From Candidatus Rokuibacteriota bacterium (GTDB lineage: Bacteria > Methylomirabilota > Methylomirabilia > Rokubacteriales > JACOUJ01): 12,955 nucleotides of DNA. The notes below the pieces were generated by a model. That model searched no databases. It was not told the origin of the DNA and saw only the letters and a list, made by a program, of their open reading frames with translations. Shown in pieces: positions 1 to 7,422 of this stretch. How positions within the stretch are numbered: the stretch's first letter is position 1; each line of letters begins with the position of its first letter. The position numbers were made by a program, and so were the translations under genes. Location: NCBI GenBank assembly GCA_016177865.1, contig JACOUJ010000413.1, positions 1 through 12,955 on the forward strand, written 5' to 3'.

Positions 1-49
1 CGAAGGTCAAGAGAAGGGTGGCGTGACGGCACTCCTTGAATCGCTTCAT
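1..49 (-). CDS. Start of a minus-strand gene cut by the left window edge (possible exported protein)
   Basis: An ATG at 49 opens a frame that stays open to the window edge, giving MKRFKECRHATLLLTF. A GGAG ribosome-binding site lies about 7 bases upstream. The basic N-terminus followed by a hydrophobic run looks like the beginning of a signal peptide or membrane anchor, but only 16 codons are visible. It would lie on the same strand as the HD-GYP regulator, about 75 bases downstream of that gene's stop. No function can be given. It could be a chance frame. Confidence 0.4.
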   Translation of the reverse strand, partial: MKRFKECRHATLLLTF

Positions 50-123
50 GCCGTGGCTCCACGACGAGCGTGCCACAGCGTGGGCTTCGGATCAACTCGT
101 CCACCCCCTGACAAGGAACCGGT

Positions 124-1608
124 CTACTCCAGGAAATCCAGGCTTCCGGGTGTGATCCGACTGATCTCGATCAGCCGGTGAAGCTCAAGGTTGGCGAATG
201 CCTCCGCAATTTGTGGATCGAACTGACTTCCCGCCCCCTTCCGAATTTCCCGAAGCGCGGTCTCGAAGGGCATCGCTGACCGGTAGGGGCGATCTGAGGT
301 CATCGCGTCAAAGGCGTCGGCGACCGTCACGATCCGAGTCGGGAGGGAGATGGCCTCTCCGGCCAGGCCGTCAGGAAATCCTTTCCCGTCATAGCGCTCG
401 TGGTGGTGACGTACGACGCGGGCCTCCTCTGCGAGAAATCCGAGGGGCTGGAGGATCCCTTCGCCTATCAGGGGGTGTTGCATCATGATCGTGTACTCAT
501 CACGGACCAGCCGGGCAGGCTTTTTTAGAATGGATTCGTAAATCACCAGCTTGCCGAGGTCGTGGAGGAGCGCGGCGTACCGGATCACAGCAGCCACGTT
601 GGCCGGCACCCCCAGGACCTTCGCCAGCTCGGAGGCGTAGAGGGAGACACGGGTGGAGTGGCCCTGGGTGTACTTGTCCTTCGCCTCCAGCGCGTAGACA
701 AACGACCGGATGGTATTGAGGAGGTTTGACTGGAGGCTTGCGTGAAGGGCGAGATTCTCGATCACCAGGGCCGCGTGCCGGGCAAAGCCCTGGGCCAGCT
801 CCTGTTCGTCAGGTAGGAACACCCCGCGTTCGACCCAACGGGCAACGGCGAGTTGCCCAAGCAGGCCGCGCTTTCCTTCGATGGGAAGCTCCAGACCATA
901 CCATTCATCGGTGGCGCGGGTCTTTCGGCCCCCGTCCCGCGTCGCGCCCCATTCCCGGAGACGTTCGACCAAAGAGGGGTCGCCGCCATGGACGCTCAAC
1001 GGTGGTCGGCCTTCGGACTCCCGGAGCTGAATCCTTCCTCCGTCGGCTCCCAGCGCATTGAGGCAACATTCCAGCACGAGTTCGAGAACGGGCGGAACGT
1101 CCCGGGATGAGATGGTCGCCTCGGCGATCTGAATCAGTCCGAGGACCCCGGTATGGTGACGGCCTCCATCCCCGTGAATTGCAATCGTTTGGCCCCGGGC
1201 TTCCCGGACCCGGGCCAATACCTTTTCGATGTCTTGAAGGCGGAAGGGCTTAGTAAGGTAGTCGACCGCCCCGCTCCGAAGCGCCTCGACGGCCGTCTCC
1301 ACGGAGGCATACCCGGTAATGAGGACTACCGGGGTCTCCGGTTGACGGCTCCTAACGGCCCGCAAGAGGTCCAGCCCGGAAGGACCGGGCATTCGGATAT
1401 CCGAAACGATGAGGTCGTAGGAGTTGTTGTCCAGGAGGGCCAGCGCCCGATCAGCGTTTCCCGCCGTGGAAGTTTCGCACCCCTGCACCCGGAGAACATC
1501 CTGGAGAACGCGCAGGACAAGGGGATCGTCGTCCACGACCAGAACCCGGAGAGATTCTTCCAGGGGGAGCAGTGGAGCAGACGCTGGCGACCCGTATCCC
1601 TTAGTCAT
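124..1608 (-). CDS. Response regulator with REC, GAF-like and HD-GYP domains (likely c-di-GMP phosphodiesterase)
   Basis: The 494-residue cytoplasmic protein has three parts. Residues about 20-135 are a receiver domain: acidic pocket DDD at 26-28, phospho-acceptor Asp70 in SDIRMPG, Thr98 and Lys120 in TKPF. Residues about 155-290 look like a divergent GAF domain. Residues about 295-480 are an HD-GYP domain with HSTR (His317), LLHDLGK (His349-Asp350), HHHERYDGKG (401-410) and VADAFDAM. The family hydrolyses cyclic di-GMP (RpfG-like). The signature tyrosine is Phe here (GFPDGL), a common variant that keeps the metal ligands. Phosphorylation of Asp70 by an unseen histidine kinase would control output. 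A consensus -35 (TTGACA) upstream suggests a promoter separate from selD. The Shine-Dalgarno sequence is weak (AAGGG very close to the ATG), so the start is fairly but not fully certain. Confidence 0.93.
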   Translation of the reverse strand: MTKGYGSPASAPLLPLEESLRVLVVDDDPLVLRVLQDVLRVQGCETSTAGNADRALALLDNNSYDLIVSDIRMPGPSGLDLLRAVRSRQPETPVVLITGYASVETAVEALRSGAVDYLTKPFRLQDIEKVLARVREARGQTIAIHGDGGRHHTGVLGLIQIAEATISSRDVPPVLELVLECCLNALGADGGRIQLRESEGRPPLSVHGGDPSLVERLREWGATRDGGRKTRATDEWYGLELPIEGKRGLLGQLAVARWVERGVFLPDEQELAQGFARHAALVIENLALHASLQSNLLNTIRSFVYALEAKDKYTQGHSTRVSLYASELAKVLGVPANVAAVIRYAALLHDLGKLVIYESILKKPARLVRDEYTIMMQHPLIGEGILQPLGFLAEEARVVRHHHERYDGKGFPDGLAGEAISLPTRIVTVADAFDAMTSDRPYRSAMPFETALREIRKGAGSQFDPQIAEAFANLELHRLIEISRITPGSLDFLE

Positions 1609-1693
1609 CGCCCTTCGAGAAGACCGCTACATTCCCCCGGCCGCACGTATTTGATTTTCCAACGTTGCCAATCCCAAGAAAGAGGTGAGGGCT

Positions 1694-1722
1694 TCTTAAC
1701 ACATTCATCAAAACTGTGTCAA
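1694..1722 (-). promoter_or_regulatory. Candidate sigma-70 promoter for the HD-GYP regulator
   Basis: On the minus strand a perfect TTGACA (1722-1717) is followed after 17 bases by TTAAGA (1699-1694), a poor -10. AT-rich sequence lies upstream of the -35 (about 1745-1790), possibly an UP-like element. Transcription would start near 1687 and give a leader of about 80 bases. The consensus -35 supports it and the weak -10 lowers confidence. The rest of the 236-base gap (1609-1844) shows no RNA gene or convincing terminator. Confidence 0.4.
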
Positions 1723-1844
1723 GAGGTAAGGAGAACACGTTCTACTTGCTGCATATTAGATGCCATATAAATATAAACGAAACGCCCAGAGCTGAAGAAG
1801 TTTTCAGAAAGGATCAGGCGAGAAACACCAATGCTGGCGGTCGG

Positions 1845-2897
1845 TTAGCCTAAATTACTAACCTCGATCCCCCCCAGGGGATCCTCTTCGATCACTTCTC
1901 CGATGGAAGAGGTCTGCACGCCTCGTGCCAGCAGCGCCTCTATGAGTTGGCCGGCTCTGTCGGAGCTGACGGCAATCAGCAGACCACCGGAGGTTTGGGC
2001 GTCGGAAAGAATGAGCCGGTCCACCTCAGCCAGAGATGAATCCCAACGGACCCAGGCCTGGACCGCCTGGTAATTTCTCTGGGTCCCCCCGGGAATAAGT
2101 CCCTGGAGGGCCAGCTCCCGAACCTGGGGAAGGAGCGGAACCGCCCCGGCCCGGAGGCGCACCCCGACCTTACTCCCGGCCGTCATCTCTCTGAGATGCC
2201 CGAGCAGGCCGAATCCCGTCACGTCGGTCATCGCGTGAACGCCTCCGACCTCTCTTACGGCCAGAGACGCGTCCCGATTCAACGTGGCCATCGTGGTCAC
2301 GGCGGCCTGAATCGCCTCAGGCGATGCCTTCTCCCGCTTGATCGCGGTAGAGATGATGCCGGTGCCGAGAGGCTTCGTGAGGAGGAGGCGGTCCCCCGGC
2401 CGCGCGCCGACGTTTTTCAAGATGCGCTTCGGGTGAACCGTTCCCACCGCGGCGTAGCCGCACTTGGGTTCGGCGTCGTCGATGGTGTGCCCGCCGACCA
2501 CGCTCACCCCGGCCTCCCGGGCTTTGTCTGCCCCTCCCCGGAGGATCTCTGAGAGGATCGAAAACGGGAGTTTGTCTTTCGGGAATCCCACGATCGAGAG
2601 CAGCGCCAGTGGCTCCCCCCCCATCGCATAGACATCCGAGAGAGAGTTGGCCGCGGCGATCTGACCGAACGCATAGGGATCGTCCACGATGGGGGTGAAG
2701 TAATCCACCGTGAGCACGAGTGCCAGCTCTTCCGTGAGCTGGATGACCGCGGCGTCATCAGACGTCTCGGTCCCCACCAGCACCCTCGGGTCAGCGATGG
2801 GCGGCAGTTGGCGCAGGACCTGCGCCAGGTCTTCCGGACCGATCTTACAGGCTCAGCCAGCTCCGTGGCTGAGTGTCGTGAGCCGAATCTCGGCCAT
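1845..2897 (-). CDS. selD: Selenophosphate synthase SelD, itself a selenoprotein (in-frame UGA = Sec15)
   Basis: SelD makes selenophosphate from selenide and ATP, the selenium donor for selenocysteine and selenouridine. The true start is the ATG at 2897, preceded by a strong AAGGAGG-type site. From there the product is 350 residues, close to the usual ~347. Residues 10-22 read SHGAGUACKIGPE, where codon 15 is TGA (2855-2853). This is the position of the catalytic Cys17 of E. coli SelD, and Lys18 matches E. coli Lys20. Further family motifs are SDDAAV (46-51), DYFTPIVDD (65-73), NSLSDVYAMGG (84-94) and GGHTIDDAEPKCG (135-147). A SECIS-like hairpin lies just after the TGA. Without Sec readthrough a caller would start at GTG 2783 and lose the active site. 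The gene ends with TAA. It follows brkB by 83 bases on the same strand, probably co-transcribed. Sec-type SelD is known in other bacteria. Confidence 0.96.
2809..2827 (-). promoter_or_regulatory. Bacterial SECIS element in selD mRNA
   Basis: In the mRNA a perfect hairpin begins 25 bases after the UGA: six GC-rich pairs GGCGCA/UGCGCC (2826-2821 with 2815-2810), extended by one U-A pair, closing a five-base loop GGUCC (2820-2816). The loop GGU lies at +33 to +35 from the UGA. Bacterial SECIS hairpins sit directly downstream of the UGA inside the coding region and present a G/GU in the apical loop to SelB, as in E. coli fdhF. The geometry and the match with the hairpin in the second selenoprotein gene support the call. 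SelB binding is inferred. Confidence 0.8.
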
Positions 2898-2980
2898 CTC
2901 TCCTCCTTCCCCGTCTCGGGGGATGATCCGAACCACCCGCGAGAGGGGCGATCCAACATTGAGACGACGCGGAAAGTATA

Positions 2981-3793
2981 TCAGGTTCTCTCTTCGCTGG
3001 ACCGGATCATCTCGGCCCCGAGGATAAAGACAACGGCCGAGTAGTAGATCCACATGACCAGCGCCACCAGGACCGCCAGCGGCCCATAGACCCGACCATA
3101 GACGCCCACGCCGGTGACGTACCAGCGAAAAAGCTGCTTGGCCACTTCCCAGAGGACCGCCGCGAAGGCGGCTGCGCGCAAGGCTCGAAGACTGGGGACA
3201 CGGCGGCTCGGCACAAACCGATAGAGGAGAAAGAAGAGGGCTATTGAAAAAATCACCGCCGCGACGAGACCAACCACCTCGACAACAGGAAGGAATGGCG
3301 AAGGCTCGCGCAAGACGCCCAAGGACACCTTCAGCCACGTGATGGCGGCCGTCACGCCGATCGTCGCGAGGAACAAGAGGTTCGAGAAGATAATCATGCC
3401 GAGGTCGAAGAGCATTCCCCGAACATACCCTCGACCCTTCGCCACGCCGAAGACCTGGTTGAGGACAAGGCGGAGCGAGGCGAAAAGCTGGGAGGTAAAG
3501 AGGAGGAGGATCAGCGTGCCCAGGATGCCGGAGACTCCTCGGGCCTCGACAATGGAATGAAGGAGCTGCTCCATCTCTTCCTGGTAGACCGGGATGATTT
3601 CGATGAGTTGGGCAATCACCTCCTCAGAGGCAGTCTCGATAGAGAGCAGAAAGCCTGCCAGGGCGATCAAGAGAAAGAGATAGGGGACGAGGCAGATGAC
3701 AACATAGAAGGAGATGCCCGCCGCGAGAAAGAAACCGTTGTGGGAGAAGAACCCACCGAGCGCGCGGCTCACGCCACGCCAGAACGTTCGCAC
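2981..3793 (-). CDS. YihY/BrkB-family multi-pass inner-membrane protein
   Basis: From a GTG at 3793 the product is 270 residues, with about six hydrophobic segments separated by short loops. Examples are the segments after FFSHNGFFLAAGISFY, around ILGTLILLLFTSQLF, and the C-terminal LAVLVALVMWIYYSAVVFILGAE. The N-terminal AAGISFY-type motif and the C-terminal YGPLAVLVALVMWIYYSA pattern are typical of the YihY/BrkB family. Members were once annotated as RNase BN, which was a misassignment. Transport or envelope roles are suspected and no substrate is established. The GTG is chosen because GGGAGGT lies just before it. The frame stays open to 4069, but that stretch overlaps the upstream isomerase and has no hydrophobic or family character. 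A strong hairpin precedes the gene and selD follows closely. Confidence 0.88.
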   Translation of the reverse strand: MRTFWRGVSRALGGFFSHNGFFLAAGISFYVVICLVPYLFLLIALAGFLLSIETASEEVIAQLIEIIPVYQEEMEQLLHSIVEARGVSGILGTLILLLFTSQLFASLRLVLNQVFGVAKGRGYVRGMLFDLGMIIFSNLLFLATIGVTAAITWLKVSLGVLREPSPFLPVVEVVGLVAAVIFSIALFFLLYRFVPSRRVPSLRALRAAAFAAVLWEVAKQLFRWYVTGVGVYGRVYGPLAVLVALVMWIYYSAVVFILGAEMIRSSEERT

Positions 3794-3855
3794 GTGACCT
3801 CCCACCAGAAATGGACTCGACGACCCACTCGCAAGGAGTGCGTACCCGCACAAGA

Positions 3856-3875
3856 ACGCCCCCGAAGGGGGGCGT
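3856..3875 (-). terminator. GC-rich hairpin between the isomerase gene and brkB (possible terminator or attenuator)
   Basis: On the minus strand an eight-pair perfect stem ACGCCCCC/GGGGGCGT closes a CUUC loop and is followed by TTCTTGTG, a short and imperfect T-rich tail. A second hairpin (CACTC/GAGTG) lies just downstream. The position, about 30 bases after the isomerase stop and about 60 before the brkB start, suggests partial termination. brkB-selD expression could then be uncoupled from the upstream genes. The tail is too weak for a confident intrinsic terminator. Confidence 0.45.
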
Positions 3876-3902
3876 AGGACCCACCCCAAAGGGCGGGCGC
3901 CC

Positions 3903-4688
3903 CTATGGGGACCTCTTATTTCCGGGAAGCCAGGCCAACGAGTCTTCGGTTCGTCCTGAGGGGCGGTATTCGAGACCCACGTAGCCGCTGTACCCAGCGC
4001 CCTCGAGAGCCTGGAGGAGAAGGGGAAAGTTGATCTCTCCCGTCCCGGGCTCGTGGCGCCCCGGCACATCGGCGATCTGGATGTGTCCGATCAATGGAAG
4101 GTTGCCGAGCAAAGTCTCGATGAGATTCCCTTCGATGCGTTGCATATGATAGACATCATACTGAAATCTCACGTTCGCATGGTTCACCTTGCGAACGATC
4201 TCCAGTCCGAGCCGCGAGTGGTCCAGATAGTACCGAGGATGCTCGAAGCGATTGAGGGCCTCGATGAGGAGCGTGATCCCGGCGCGCTCGGCCAGGGGCG
4301 CGGCCCGCCTGAGGTTCTCGACGACGGTGCGGCGATGGTCTTCCGCGCTCAGGCCCTCCACGCGATTCCCGGCCAGGACATTGAGGCGTCGCACCCCGAG
4401 CCGCTTCGCGGTGACCACGGCGTCTTCAATGGTCTTAAAGCAATGATCCCGCCGGCTCGGGACGCAGAGATAGCCCCGGTCTCCCGACGAAAAATCTCCC
4501 GCCTCCGGATCGAACAGGACAACCTCCAGGCCGTGCTGCCTGATCTCACGCTCGATCCCACCCACGTCCTCGGAGTGGGCGAACAGAAACTCAACGGCCC
4601 GAAACCCTGCGCCCGCCGCCCTGCCGAAGCGCTGCAGGAACGGGACCTCGGTAAACAGGAGAGTCAGGTTGGCGGCATATTTCAGCAT
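3903..4688 (-). CDS. Hydroxypyruvate isomerase family TIM-barrel protein
   Basis: The 261-residue cytoplasmic protein belongs to the xylose-isomerase-like TIM-barrel superfamily, Hyi branch. This branch includes hydroxypyruvate isomerase (hydroxypyruvate to tartronate semialdehyde) and 2-oxo-tetronate isomerase (OtnI). Family features are the start MLKYAANLTLLFTEVPFLQR, VEFLFAH (32-38), LNVLAG (102-107), LIEALNRFEHPRYYL (141-155), FQYDVYHMQ (175-183), GHIQIADVPGRHEPGTGEIN (201-220) and GYVGLEYRP (235-243). Candidate metal ligands Glu143, Asp178, Gln204 and Glu240 are all present, so activity is expected. Length matches the family (about 258). It starts 21 bases after the Kelch gene stop, in the same operon. 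The choice between hydroxypyruvate and 2-oxo-tetronate as substrate cannot be made, since no glyoxylate carboligase, tartronate reductase or Otn kinase genes are nearby. Confidence 0.9.
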   Translation of the reverse strand: MLKYAANLTLLFTEVPFLQRFGRAAGAGFRAVEFLFAHSEDVGGIEREIRQHGLEVVLFDPEAGDFSSGDRGYLCVPSRRDHCFKTIEDAVVTAKRLGVRRLNVLAGNRVEGLSAEDHRRTVVENLRRAAPLAERAGITLLIEALNRFEHPRYYLDHSRLGLEIVRKVNHANVRFQYDVYHMQRIEGNLIETLLGNLPLIGHIQIADVPGRHEPGTGEINFPLLLQALEGAGYSGYVGLEYRPSGRTEDSLAWLPGNKRSP

Positions 4689-4709
4689 GGGATGATCTCG
4701 GCCGTCGAG

Positions 4710-5672
4710 TTAGGGGGCCCGAGGCGGATAAAATACTTCATTGGCCCCGCTGTAGGACCCACCTGGACGGGGGCCTCCTGACAGAACATAGATGGCTCCC
4801 CCCACGACCGCGGCTCCGAGTCCGTGACGGGCGGTCGGCATGGGAGCAAGAGCGGCCCATCGGTCGGCCACGGGGTCGTAGGCTTCGTTCTGGGCAAAAG
4901 TCCCCGCGGGCGCCTCCCCGCCGAAGACATAGATCCGCCCTTCGAGGACCACCGCCGCGATTCCACTCCGTGGAGTCGGAAGCGGGGATCGAGAGGACCA
5001 GCGGTTCATGGCCCGATCGTACGCTTCGTTGGTCCCGAGGTTTCGGGCAAAGCTTCCCTGAATCCGCCCTCCAATCGCGAAGAGCCGGCCGCCAACGACC
5101 GAGACGGCCAAGTGGTCGCGCGGGGTCGGCAGCGGGGCCACAGATTCCCAGCGGTCCGTCGTCGGGTCATAGGCTTCCACGGCCCCGGTATTCCGACCAT
5201 CCGCGCCGACGCCGCCGACCGCATAGATCTTTCCGTCGAGAAATCCCACGGCCAGCGCGCCACGGGGAGTCGGCATGGAGCGCCGCTGCCTCCACCGGTC
5301 AGAGACCGGGTCGTACTCAAAGAGAACCCCGACCGCGTTGAACCCCCCGCTGTACCCGCCGACAAGATGAAGCTTCCCGTTCACCGCCACGGCACCGGAA
5401 TGATGAAGGGCCTGGGGCACGGAGGCCCGTCGCTGCCAGCGGTCGGTGGCGGGGTCGTAGACCTCAACCAGATCACCGCCGGGGCCAAAGCCACCGATCA
5501 CGTAGATGCGCCCTGCGAGTTGGGCCACAGCGACTTCAGTGCGTGACGATGGCATCTGGGTCTTGGCGCCCCAGCGCCCCAGATGCTCGGAGGTCCACGC
5601 CGGGACACTGAGGCTTCCCACGAAGAGAACGATCACCAAGGCGCGCATCGCCACCCAATCCAGTGGATTCAC
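4710..5672 (-). CDS. Exported Kelch-repeat beta-propeller protein
   Basis: A GTG at 5672 is preceded by GAGGAG at six-base spacing, overlapping the stop of the upstream HtrA-like gene. This favours it over the in-frame ATG at 5648. The product is about 320 residues. A hydrophobic stretch near the N-terminus (ALVIVLFVGSLSVPAWTS) looks like a Sec signal peptide with cleavage near AWTS. The rest consists of six Kelch units of about 46-52 residues, each with a di-Gly strand end (VIGGF, LVGGY, AVGGV, AIGGR, VFGGE, VLSGG) and a following YDP.TDRW element. Together they should form one complete six-bladed propeller. Kelch propellers usually bind proteins or sugars. Sialate mutarotase (NanM) is one enzymatic member, but no sialic-acid genes are here. 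The partner is unknown. Confidence 0.87.
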   Translation of the reverse strand: MNPLDWVAMRALVIVLFVGSLSVPAWTSEHLGRWGAKTQMPSSRTEVAVAQLAGRIYVIGGFGPGGDLVEVYDPATDRWQRRASVPQALHHSGAVAVNGKLHLVGGYSGGFNAVGVLFEYDPVSDRWRQRRSMPTPRGALAVGFLDGKIYAVGGVGADGRNTGAVEAYDPTTDRWESVAPLPTPRDHLAVSVVGGRLFAIGGRIQGSFARNLGTNEAYDRAMNRWSSRSPLPTPRSGIAAVVLEGRIYVFGGEAPAGTFAQNEAYDPVADRWAALAPMPTARHGLGAAVVGGAIYVLSGGPRPGGSYSGANEVFYPPRAP

Positions 5673-5682
5673 GCTGATCTCC

Positions 5683-6609
5683 TCACGACCCAGGGCGCTC
5701 GCTCTTTCCGCGCGCATAGAACACGGCTCGATCCCCACAGACGACTTCCACCCTTCGCGCGTCGTCGCCTCGGACGAGATCGAACTGCACCCGCTCCCCG
5801 GGTTCGTGCTCCCAAAGAGCGAGATACAGCTCCTTGCGCGTGGACACTTCCCGGTGATCGACGGCAAGAATGAGATCCCCTTCCTGCAATCCCCCGCGCT
5901 CCCCCGGGCCACCGGGGATCACCCCCGCCACGACCAGCCCGTCTTCGCCGGGGTGAGGGAAAAAGCCGATCCATCCCCGCCGGGGACGGCTTGCCACTCG
6001 CCCGTAGCGAAGTAGCTCCTTCCTGTGCTGCGTGAAGTAATCCGCCGGGATGGCAAAGGAGTGGTGACACAACTCGTTCAGACTCAGCGAGACCACGCCG
6101 AGGAGTTGCCCGCTGAGATTGAGGAGGCCCCCGCCTCCAAGGCCCGGGTTAAAAGCGGAGGCCATGATCCCGTGCTCGATCCAATACTCCCAGTAGGCGT
6201 CGAACTCGCCGAGATATGTGACGCACCCTCCGGCGACTCGACGCTCCTCCGGGCCGGAGGCGGCAAGGACGAAGACAGGCCCCCCCAGGGTGAGGGAAGC
6301 GAATGTCCCGGTCGAGAAAGGCGTGAGCCGAACCCCCTTCACACGCAGCAGGGCCAAGCCAATCTCAAAGTCCTGGGCGACGATCTCCGCCGGGACCTCT
6401 CGTCCACCTGGCAGGGTCACGAGGATCTCATCCCCCCCCATGACGACGTAGTTCACCGTGAGAATGAGCCCCTCCCGGTCAACGACACACCCCGACCCCA
6501 TCCGCTCCTCCCCCAGGAGCTGCGCCGATGGGTGCTCCGGCGGCACCACCGTATGGACGTGAACGAGGCTTCGGAGGGCGGACCGAACCAGCCCAACCGG
6601 CGCGTCCAT
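5683..6609 (-). CDS. HtrA/DegP-like trypsin-fold plus PDZ protein lacking the catalytic triad
   Basis: From the ATG at 6609 (GGGAG six bases upstream) the product is 308 residues. Residues about 15-200 follow the S1C (HtrA) protease fold and about 210-295 form a PDZ-like domain (GWIGFF, VVAGVIPGGPGERGGLQEGDLILAVD). Alignment by motif shows the triad is gone. The His of the NHVV-type motif is Tyr54 in TVNYVV, the Asp of DLALL is Gly84 in EIGLALL, and the Ser of NPGNSGGPL is Gly158 in NPGLGGGGLL. The oxyanion loop is remodelled as well. There is no signal peptide or anchor, unlike DegP/DegS, so it is probably cytoplasmic. The first base of its ATG is the last base of the upstream cyclo-ligase TGA stop, so translation is probably coupled. 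The reading frame is intact, which argues for a maintained binding or scaffold role and not simple decay. Confidence 0.88.
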   Translation of the reverse strand: MDAPVGLVRSALRSLVHVHTVVPPEHPSAQLLGEERMGSGCVVDREGLILTVNYVVMGGDEILVTLPGGREVPAEIVAQDFEIGLALLRVKGVRLTPFSTGTFASLTLGGPVFVLAASGPEERRVAGGCVTYLGEFDAYWEYWIEHGIMASAFNPGLGGGGLLNLSGQLLGVVSLSLNELCHHSFAIPADYFTQHRKELLRYGRVASRPRRGWIGFFPHPGEDGLVVAGVIPGGPGERGGLQEGDLILAVDHREVSTRKELYLALWEHEPGERVQFDLVRGDDARRVEVVCGDRAVFYARGKSERPGS

Positions 6610-7328
6610 CAACGGCTCCCGAAGAGGGCCTTCAACACGGGGATGCCTTCGATCTTCTCAGCGGCGAGAAGCTCCCAGACAATTCCCTTCGGGCGGGGGT
6701 AGTGAATCGGGAGCTTCGTCACACCCTCGGGGGTGACGACCCAATCCACGGGGATGTCGTGAACGCGCATCTCGATCGCCTCGTGGAGAAGCTGGAGCGA
6801 ATGGATCGTGGTGAGGATCGGTGTTGCCGCAGAGACCACCCCGCGCGCGGTCAGCAAGGCGTATTCCAGATCAGAATAGCCACCCCCCTTCCCCACTCTC
6901 GCTCCCCGCACGTTGACGGCCACGGAGCCACAGATGATGAGGTCCAGGGGACGAACCTCCTCAAGGGTCACGGGCCGTCCAAATCGGTCTGCGCCCTTGA
7001 TGGTGGCCGCCTGGGCGAGGTGCGCGCCGAGCAGGGTCGGGTCCAGCCGGAGAAAGCACGCCTTCTCCCGGAGGCGGGGGACGGCCATGTAGACGATCTT
7101 CCCCTCCCGAAGGGCCATCCGGCGGACCGGGAGCTGGGGGGCGTCAGGATTGACCTTGATGACCCTGGCCTGTTTCCAGATCCGGAGGGCCTGGAGCTGA
7201 AGCGCGGCGCGCTCTGCGCCGACGAAGTTCGGGATCCGACCCCGGGTCCCCGGAAAACGGGCCGCCCGCTCCCGCTCCATTCGTCTCCAGACCAGTTCTC
7301 GGATCTCTTCCTTGCTCTGTGGCCTCAT
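6609..7328 (-). CDS. 5-formyltetrahydrofolate cyclo-ligase family protein (MTHFSD-like)
   Basis: The 239-residue protein matches the longer, MTHFSD-like branch of the 5-formyl-THF cyclo-ligase family. The classical enzyme converts 5-formyl-THF to 5,10-methenyl-THF with ATP. Visible features are an N-terminal helix, RFPGTRGRIPNFVGAERAA (about 24-42), the Lys-containing KVNPDAPQLPVRRMAL segment, PLDLIICGSVAVN and the Gly-rich ATP-loop counterpart GARVGKGGGYSDLEYALL. The last replaces the canonical GxGxGYYDR loop of the short bacterial enzymes (about 180 residues). Whether this branch keeps cyclo-ligase activity is not settled. It is the first gene of the minus-strand operon and its TGA overlaps the next ATG by one base. 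It lies divergent from the DMT permease gene. Confidence 0.85.
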   Translation of the reverse strand: MRPQSKEEIRELVWRRMERERAARFPGTRGRIPNFVGAERAALQLQALRIWKQARVIKVNPDAPQLPVRRMALREGKIVYMAVPRLREKACFLRLDPTLLGAHLAQAATIKGADRFGRPVTLEEVRPLDLIICGSVAVNVRGARVGKGGGYSDLEYALLTARGVVSAATPILTTIHSLQLLHEAIEMRVHDIPVDWVVTPEGVTKLPIHYPRPKGIVWELLAAEKIEGIPVLKALFGSR

Positions 7329-7377
7329 CAGGCACGGGTCATCCTAGAATGAATCATCTTCGTGATCCAATGCTTCC

Positions 7378-7405
7378 ATGATAGTCACTTTGAAGAACAA
7401 GGCAA
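7378..7405 (-). promoter_or_regulatory. Candidate promoter for the minus-strand cyclo-ligase to selD operon
   Basis: On the minus strand TTGCCT (7405-7400) and TATCAT (7383-7378) are separated by 16 bases. The -10 has one mismatch and the -35 two. Transcription would start near 7371, about 43 bases before the ATG at 7328. It sits back to back with the DMT permease promoter in a 129-base divergent region. Confidence 0.4.
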
Positions 7406-7422
7406 CTCCAAACTCACCCACC

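Noticed and set aside
1153..1770. Plus-strand open frame of about 205 codons
   Set aside because: It is antisense to the REC-GAF-HD-GYP gene, resembles no known family, and is explained by high GC content.
1609..1844. Possible selenocysteine tRNA or other small RNA in the largest gap
   Set aside because: I could not find an acceptor stem, a long variable arm or a T-loop motif; the region is AT-rich with a promoter-like element only.
2981..3793. Ribonuclease BN annotation for the YihY/BrkB protein
   Set aside because: It is a multi-pass membrane protein with no nuclease motif; RNase BN activity belongs to the unrelated RNase Z homologue.
3794..4069. N-terminal extension of the BrkB-like protein to a start at 4069
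   Set aside because: The extra 92 residues overlap the isomerase gene, have no hydrophobic or family character, and a GTG with GGGAGGT at 3793 gives a normal start.
3874..4763. Twelve-base repeat GTAGGACCCACC at 3874-3885 and 4752-4763
   Set aside because: A few 12-base matches are expected by chance in about 13 kb, and one copy lies within the Kelch coding sequence.
4053..4781. Plus-strand open frame of about 242 codons
   Set aside because: It is antisense to the well-supported isomerase gene and has no recognisable domain.
5673..5912. N-terminal extension of the Kelch protein to 5912
   Set aside because: It overlaps the HtrA-like gene and would bury the signal peptide; GAGGAG before the GTG at 5672 marks a better start.
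6528..7352. Plus-strand open frame of about 274 codons
   Set aside because: It is antisense to the cyclo-ligase and HtrA-like genes, which have clear family motifs; its composition is that of a shadow frame.
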